From Periconia sp. R9002 (Eukaryota; Ascomycota; Dothideomycetes; Pleosporales; Periconiaceae), in assembly GCA_023627715.1 (NCBI GenBank), contig JAMAHW010000099.1:62001-126000 (forward strand): DNA of 64,000 nt. Direction: 5' to 3'. The position numbers were made by a program, and so were the translations under genes. Shown piece by piece: positions 57,894 through 64,000 of this stretch. Within the stretch, counting starts at the first letter, position 1. Each line of letters begins with the position of its first letter. The notes below the pieces were generated by a model. It was not told the DNA's origin, did not search any database, and saw only the letters and a list, made by a program, of their open reading frames with translations.

Positions 57894-58997
57894 TTACGAC
57901 GACCAAGTCTTCGGATCGATACCACGCTGCACTGCAGGTCGCTGCGCGATGCGATCAATCCACTTCAGCAGATGGGGAAATTCATTCATGTCCTCTTGAG
58001 TGATTTTACCGTTTCCTTTCCAGGCACTCACCCACGCTTGTAGATGTCAGCACAAAAGGAAATTAAACAACGACAACGGATGGAAACGCAGGGAAGCACG
58101 TACGCCAAGCGGAGATGTCTGCGATGGAGTATTTGCCTTCGCCTTTGCCGGCGAGGTATTCCTTGACTTGTCCAGTGTATTTTCCCGAGAGCTGAAGCTC
58201 GATCACGCCGAAAATGCGGAGGACTTCGTTCTTGAAACGGTTGATGGCGACTAAGTTCAGTTGTGATCAGGACTCCCTGCCTAGTAACGCTGGTTAACAT
58301 GCTCAACACTCACCGGTATTTTCTGGAGCGTTCCTGGAGAACCAGCCCAATTGGCCTTGAATAGGTTGGCCCTAGCGATTCGTTAGCGCTGAAGTATCAG
58401 GGATAGGGAAGTGCGACATGCACTGCCGTGCCAGAAGAAGAGCCATTGCGTGCACTCGCTCTGCCCAAAATCATCTGTGAAGCCGAAGACGGATTTCTTA
58501 TCCACCTCTCTGGAAAGGTAAAGCAGCTCCGCTGATGTCTCCATTACGGGGAAGGGCGGGCTCTGGGTGTTGTCGACAAGGATGGGAATTCGTCCTATGG
58601 GAACGAATCAGTAATTGCTTTGTCTGTAGAATCAAGCTTTATCTACCATTTGGATTGAGCTTCAAGAACCAGTCTTTCTTCTGCTCATTGGTGCTGATGT
58701 TAATTAAGGTCTTGGTGTCTACATAGATATGTGGTGGTTGTCAGTGCCTCGTGCATGCATGTAAGATTGATAGAAACACAAAGGAGCCTATTATTCTCAC
58801 ACTCGATTCCATACACCTCTTTCAATTCCTCGAGATAAATCTGCACCTTCTTGCCGTTGGGAGTCGACATAGTGACGAGGTGAAGCCCCTAATATACCCC
58901 GCATTAGCCCCCGCCCCGCAATCCGCGGTCTTTGGACACTGACCTTCGCGTTCTTCACCTCCTCTGGGGTGTCATCGAGATAGAAGCTTGAAGCCAT
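57894..58997 (-). CDS. Ure2-like glutathione S-transferase
   Basis: Seven exons (58997-58944, 58888-58801, 58718-58647, 58594-58422, 58371-58314, 58250-58104, 58036-57894) give 244 aa. The thioredoxin-like half has 'GLHLVTMSTPNGKKVQIYLE', 'DWFLKLNPNGRIPIL' and the glutathione-binding 'METSAELLYLS'. The helical half has 'GQPIQGQLGWFSRNAPENTV', 'SIADISAW' (the N-capping box region) and 'RIAQRPAVQRGI'. This is the fungal Ure2p/GTT class without a prion-like N-terminus, so a cytosolic conjugating or peroxidase enzyme is expected. Frame requires the fourth intron to start with GC (GCATGT) at 58421. All other junctions are GT-AG. It has six short introns in 1.1 kb. Confidence 0.88.
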
Positions 58998-60049
58998 TTT
59001 GAACTAGATGTTGATGTTTTATATCCTTGATGCGTGGTGGAATGCAATGGCAAGAATCCTCAATATTTTCCTCTCCCAAGGTTATCATCAGCGGCGACAG
59101 CTATCATACTTAATTATCAATGTGGCTGAATTGATTACTCTACAAAGCTAACTTACGACGGAAGCTTAGTGATTGCTGATTAGCAATCATGCATGAACAT
59201 GTGCTTATGGTGGCCGATGTCGTATATTTAGCCTCCCACCGTCGCTCCGGTCGATCTTTTACGTATCGACAATAGGTAGTCGGAAGTCAAGACGGGGCGA
59301 AGGAACATCGAAAATGTGAACACTTCAATACGTCTGTAAAAAAGCTGCGGCAGATGGCTAAGCTAAAAACGGTATCTTGCTGATTCCATATCTTGGAAAA
59401 CTTGTTTACTTTACTTGCATGTGAAATAGAACTTGACTTCTATCAACACAAAGGCTCTTGTCGGAAGCGAAGAAGAGGTGGCTTCAAGCTCGTCCGCATG
59501 GATTTCCTATACCGAAGCTGGGCATGATGCTGTGTTGGTTCTAACCGTTTGCCCTGCGCTTCTAAGAGCATGGCATTGCGAAACTTGATACTCCCAGGTG
59601 TATGAGCTGGAGTGTATGGATACCAGTAAACAAAGTTCGGTAAGTCATGTGGTGGTCGCTTTGCAGTTGCAGTGCAGTGTTCTTTTGAAGCCGAGAAATT
59701 TTATAAAAAAGTGCATAAGAACGATAAAGCATCCAGAAATTTTTCAGAAGCTAGGATATAGTTTGGAGAGAGTGTACCCGGATTGATTCCATGTTTCCTA
59801 GTGAGATTGCTACCACGAGTTTCTGAGCATGAAGAATCGCAAATATCTTGAATCTAGCCTAAAATAAGGCATATAAACGAGACAAGAACATCGGTTATTT
59901 TTAACCTCCTGAAGTAGTTTAGTCTATCCCGATTCTAGAAAACCATGGGAAGTCCGATAAACAAGGGATTCATATCTTTCAGTTCTCCCAATATCTACTG
60001 AATTCCTTGGTCCTCATTTTCCATTATTTTTATCGCTTGCTTGTAATCA
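58998..60049. other. Divergent intergenic region
   Basis: One kilobase between the divergent transferase and 467-aa membrane protein genes. No supported coding. Confidence 0.4.
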
Positions 60050-61515
60050 ATGGCTCGCTGGTGCACCCCACGTCGGTTTCTGGTCTACAGCGCCTATTTT
60101 GTCGGCGCTTTCTCCCTGCTCGTCGGTGTGTTCATCTCTAAGCATGTTTGGGACATCCACATTACCATCCGGATTATCGAGAAGTCATGGGATGCGCGCG
60201 GACACGACTATCGCAACGCATCCTGGATAGACAAGGCCGCGCACGCTGTGCTCGCTGGCCACGAGGACGTGTCGGAGTATAATAACTTGTTCTGGGCCAA
60301 GTATGACGAGCTAGAAAAGGCTGAGAATGGCCAAGGATCCTTCAATCGCTCAAACCTGACGAGTTGCAAGCTTGGGTATTCACCAGAATGGGTTGATACA
60401 AATGCCAGATATGAGAGATGGGGCTTCGTGCTCTACCGCACAGCCTACGATGAGGATGACGAGGCGTGGGCGGAGACTGTTCAGCGTATGAACTATACAA
60501 TCCGTACACATCTAGAGATTCAAGCCACCCATGACGGCAGTGAGTGCGATCCAGACCTCGTCCGTGATCGCGCTGTGCTTGAGATTATCGAGAATCGGGA
60601 GACTCTAGAGGCCGCCTCGTTTGACACAATTCGTGCTCTGTGGCGCGAACGAGTCGACGCCGGTCTTGTTGATAGCAGCTTTAAGACTGGCGGATGGAAC
60701 TGGGGTTGGTTCAGGGTAAACCTTTCCGAGAGTGGCAAGAAAGCTAACGGAATGGCGCTCAACCTCTGTCTTGTCTACGACTCGTCCGCACGCCTCATGA
60801 TGCACCTCTTTGCCGAGGGATTCCCGGCAACTGGACCACGCGATCCATGGGAACCTTTCCTCTTAGCCGTCGATGGCATGTGGAGCCCCAACAGGTACAT
60901 GTATCTAACATCATGGGCAGAAGGATACCGAGGCTCGTACGGCGTCGCGCTCTCCATTCTATTCACCGACTTCCACGGGAAAACCTTCGAGCGTGAAATG
61001 GAAAGACAGGCTCCATATATGTTCAATGGTGAGTCATTCGAAGGAACAAACGAAACTGTGACCACGCTGACCGATGCTTTCGCTGCTTAGGTGGTCCTGT
61101 TATAGATCTATCAGGGTCTTGGGTGCAGTGGTTCTTCCAGGCTCTACTCGTACATGCAGTTGCACGACCGGGTCGTTTTCCGTTTCATGACAGGTGGCAT
61201 GAAATGCATTGGCCATATGTGCGTGAAGATAGCCATTGGAAAAATCCTACCAAACCCGAGAGCATCCAAATGGACGAACCCGTAAAAGCTCCTGAGGAAC
61301 TAAGTGATCTCGACCTCGACCTCGAACAATTGCTGAAACCCAGCACTTTTGAACACTACCTTCCGTGTCTCGATTCCGATGAAAACCAGGAAGATTGCTT
61401 TCAGATAGGCAATTTGCGCGTTAGGAAGGGAAGCCTCTCTGAAAAGCCGCAGTTCACGAAGGAGGCCGAGCCCACTAATAACCTTGAACAAGCCTCTCCG
61501 GTCGATCAAAGGTAA
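60050..61515 (+). CDS. Type II membrane protein of unknown function
   Basis: Two exons (60050-61028, 61091-61515; 62-nt intron GTGAGT...CTTAG) give 467 aa. A short basic N-terminus ('MARWCTPRRF') precedes one hydrophobic span ('LVYSAYFVGAFSLLVGVFIS', residues about 11-30), so the rest is probably lumenal or extracellular. It is Trp- and Asp-rich and has N-glycosylation sequons (NAS, NLT, NYT). Conserved-looking blocks are 'ERWGFVLYRTAYDEDDEAWA' and 'GGWNWGWFRVNL'. Ignoring the intron would end the protein at 346 aa in the unlikely 'TLTDAFAA'. I do not recognise a named family. The tail is acidic and low-complexity. Confidence 0.7.
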
Positions 61516-62891
61516 TCATTATATAGTTAGCATGAACGCTCAGATTTACATGAGTCTAGCGTTCATGCAGCCAAATTAGTAGTGAATTTATAAGCCATCA
61601 CGCCTTGAATTTGATATCAAATGAATTGATTCCTATAACAGGACTGCTATTCCATACATTGCTGCAACCCCGATACCTTTGCCCATGATCAGAAGGTTAT
61701 GCAACGTTCTTGGCGTACTTGTGTCATCTAATTACCTCGCGTCGCCTGAGCTTCCAGCTGCAAATTATAGCAGCTATAGGATCACTAAGCTCAATATATA
61801 TCCATAAGTTGATGATTCCAATAAATTTCTTGGAGAATTTTGGTATACCACCTCACCGTTTGCGAGACAGTGGTAATGAGACTAAAATAGCTAACCTTAG
61901 CTAAGACACTATATAGCTGAAAACTGTACTTTGGTAGCTATCAGATATTCATCAAAATAGTGTTTATCATCGCGTGGAAATGTGTTTACCCACCGTATCG
62001 AAACAGTACAAAGTTTTGCACCAACGCACTACATACACCTATACTATGTATACAATCTCATGATCTTATAGTATACATATAGTAAATAAGCACTTGAGGT
62101 TTCAATGTTGTTTAAGTATCCTTCTTGCTATCCATATGACTGCACCTCCAAGTAAAACTAAGAGAAACCCAATGATTACAAATGTCGATGCCTTCGATAG
62201 GGACATATACAGCTGGGCGACGTGAAAATGATCGTCAGTTTATAGGAAAAACATTGATCTACGTATGGTCTTACAGGGTCATCTTACTCTACTATTCTAT
62301 CCTCGAACAGGTCTAAAGCTGTAGCTAAGGCTGGGTCTGTGCAGCCCACAGTATCTTACGAAACAGAGTCCGAAGCATTCTCTTTAGCACAGAAAATTGA
62401 GAAATCGCTTAAAACATTGACCTTTTTATGTCATGAAGCCAATCACGTGACTCCAATCAAAATATCGATCGATTCAAGATCCTTTGGGCCTCCTTAAGTA
62501 GCCGGGTTGACTTAGCTAAATCAATCCTCACTCCAACTATCTCACTGTATACTTTTTATCTCATGTGCCTCCTAATTGTGGTGTGCTCTTAGCTTTTACT
62601 TTCTTCTAGTCCAATGGCACCTTTGTGGTATAAAAACAGTACTAAGAACCGATACGCCATTATACAATACTTAACTGAACTCAACTGGGTTTCTACACTA
62701 TACGATGGAAAAAGTGCTGAATTAGGTGGGAAATCTATTTGTTTTGCATTTTGGGAAGCACGAATTCGGTTCGGCTATTTTTCGGTTTCCTTCACCATCC
62801 ATCCTCCATCGACAATTAGCCTCAACGATATCCGTGCAAATTTCGCTACACAGCTCAGTCACTCTAGAATCAAAGAGTTGGATAAACAACC
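61516..62891. other. AT-rich interval with gene debris
   Basis: It includes protein-like leftward fragments with stops (about 62400-62230, for example 'DTVGCTDPALATALDLFEDR') and a tiny hydrophobic frame (see 62102-62206). No intact gene was supported. Confidence 0.4.
62102..62206 (-). other. Short transmembrane open frame, 34 codons
   Basis: ATG to TGA, 34 residues, nearly all one hydrophobic span ('TFVIIGFLLVLLGGAVIWIA') followed by a basic tail ('RRILKQH'). This has the form of a tail anchor or a small membrane protein. Protein-like debris upstream on the same strand suggests it may be the last exon of a decayed gene. Confidence 0.25.
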
Positions 62892-63873
62892 ATGCCACCA
62901 TCGAAAAATGATATACCTTCCATGGCCAAAGACGATGCTAAAGCCTTCTCCGGACTCGATCTCTCCGGCAATGGACCTTCAACTACAAGCAAAACGCCTG
63001 AGCCGCGCACTCGCAACCTCCCAGCCACCCCTCCGTTTCCCGCTACCAATGAAGTCATAGAAACAAACAGGGTTACCTTTTTGACCTTGCCCGTCGAAAT
63101 CCGACTTCAGATCTACGAGGAACTTCTGATAAGCCGATCCTACTACGAACCACACCCTTTGTGTGCAGTTAGAAAGACATACCAACAGCTGGTGCTAGTC
63201 CCTAAGCTTCCATATCGGCCAAAGAAAACGATGGAACCAGGCATATTACAGACGTGTAAACAGATATATCACGAAGCAATTACGACACTCTATTCACAAA
63301 ACGAATTTGTGATTAGTGACCGGAGAGATCTATCTCCGTTCTACCGGCAAATTGGTGATCGGAACTTCAAGTCGATAAAGACACTACATATATGGATACC
63401 ATCGGCAGCTGATATCTCTCTATGGCTGAGGCTTCTTGATTTCTTAGCTAGGAGAGCAAGTGGGCTACAATGTATCAACCTTAGGTGGAATAGAGATGTT
63501 AAGAAAAGGTGGCGAGGGGGTCGGGAAGACGATTTGGACTTTGAGAATGCCTTAGAAACGATCAGAGCACTACATAATCTGGAAATTACAGTGCAATCTA
63601 TGCTAATTTGGGACCGCTTATTGTTTCAAACCGGGACGCATCCGCTCCTTAGATTTGATTCGCCCATAGATTTCCGGCATCCCGCCTTTTTTAGGTTTCC
63701 GCTATTCGCCCTTTAGGTTTCCGCGCTATACGTGGTCGCGGGAACTCCAGTCAAAGGAAAGAGACCTAACGGAGGAAGAATTGAAGGTTCCGGAACGCGT
63801 ACGTGAGATAAATCAGACGCAGCTGCAGGCATTCAGGAAGTATCAGCAAGGAACAGAAGGTCTGATTCCATGA
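62892..63873 (+). pseudogene. F-box-like (2EXR-type) protein interrupted by a 22-bp duplication
   Basis: The frame starts at ATG 62892. After a disordered 55-residue leader it shows the F-box-like 'FLTLPVEIRLQIYEELL', then 'ILQTCKQIYHEAITTLYSQNEF', the hallmark of a large fungal-specific family of unknown function. The frame ends at 63716 ('FPLFAL'). Removing 63695-63716, a 22-bp segment that half-repeats its neighbour, rejoins the reading frame as 'FFRFPRYTWSRELQSKERDL' and continues to a stop at 63873, giving 319 aa. That C-terminal part looks like the natural end of the family. So this is either a recently frameshifted gene whose first 274 aa may still be made, or a sequence error. Confidence 0.6.
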
Positions 63874-64000
63874 GCATATGTGGACATAATATCCTAAGAC
63901 ATTGCATTTGCATGCGAGAGTCTACGGTTTATCCCTGAGCTCTCTCTTTGGATCTGCCGGTAACAGCACATGGGGGACGCTAAGGAGGCGTTATTCCATT

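Overview
The window is nuclear DNA of a filamentous ascomycete (Pezizomycotina). The grounds are short GT-AG introns (about 40-230 nt) with CTRAY-like branch sites, fungal-only families (Zn2Cys6 regulators, HET-domain relics, SAT4/rhodopsin-type membrane protein, CreC/CreD, Zds, Slm1) and CpA-to-TpA mutations of the repeat-induced point mutation (RIP) type. The class within Pezizomycotina cannot be fixed from sequence alone. No prokaryotic, CRISPR, viral or tRNA feature was seen.

Left flank (1-17 kb) is accessory in character. It holds an ankyrin-repeat protein cut by the window edge, a small TPR remnant, a Zn2Cys6 regulator divergent from a short-chain dehydrogenase, then 4.5 kb of decayed DNA with two HET-domain pseudogenes and an (AAAT)n microsatellite. 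A BTB/POZ protein, a second, unusual Zn2Cys6-containing protein and two small membrane-anchored unknowns follow.

The middle (17.9-49 kb) is a conserved housekeeping block. In order: a conserved multi-pass membrane protein, a gene relic, a C2H2 factor, mitochondrial hydroxyacid-oxoacid transhydrogenase, an AlkB-type dioxygenase divergent from the mitotic kinase CDK1, an intracellular GH18 hydrolase fused to a UBA domain, the alpha-arrestin CreD, the WD40 protein CreC, the mitochondrial GTPase Gem1/Miro, a Zds-family cell-cycle regulator and the BAR-PH protein Slm1. CreC (partner of the CreB deubiquitinase) and CreD (adaptor for the HulA/Rsp5 ligase) act in opposition in Aspergillus carbon catabolite repression, and here they are adjacent.

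The right flank (51-64 kb) returns to accessory content: a SAT4-type membrane protein, an atypical SDR/NmrA-like protein, a dienelactone hydrolase, a 349-bp element with terminal inverted repeats, a Ure2-like glutathione transferase with an apparent GC-AG intron, an unknown type II membrane protein, and an F-box-like protein interrupted by a 22-bp imperfect duplication.

Splice models were built by eye from reading-frame continuity, GT-AG signals and family motifs. All summed exon lengths are multiples of three, but no transcript evidence was available.
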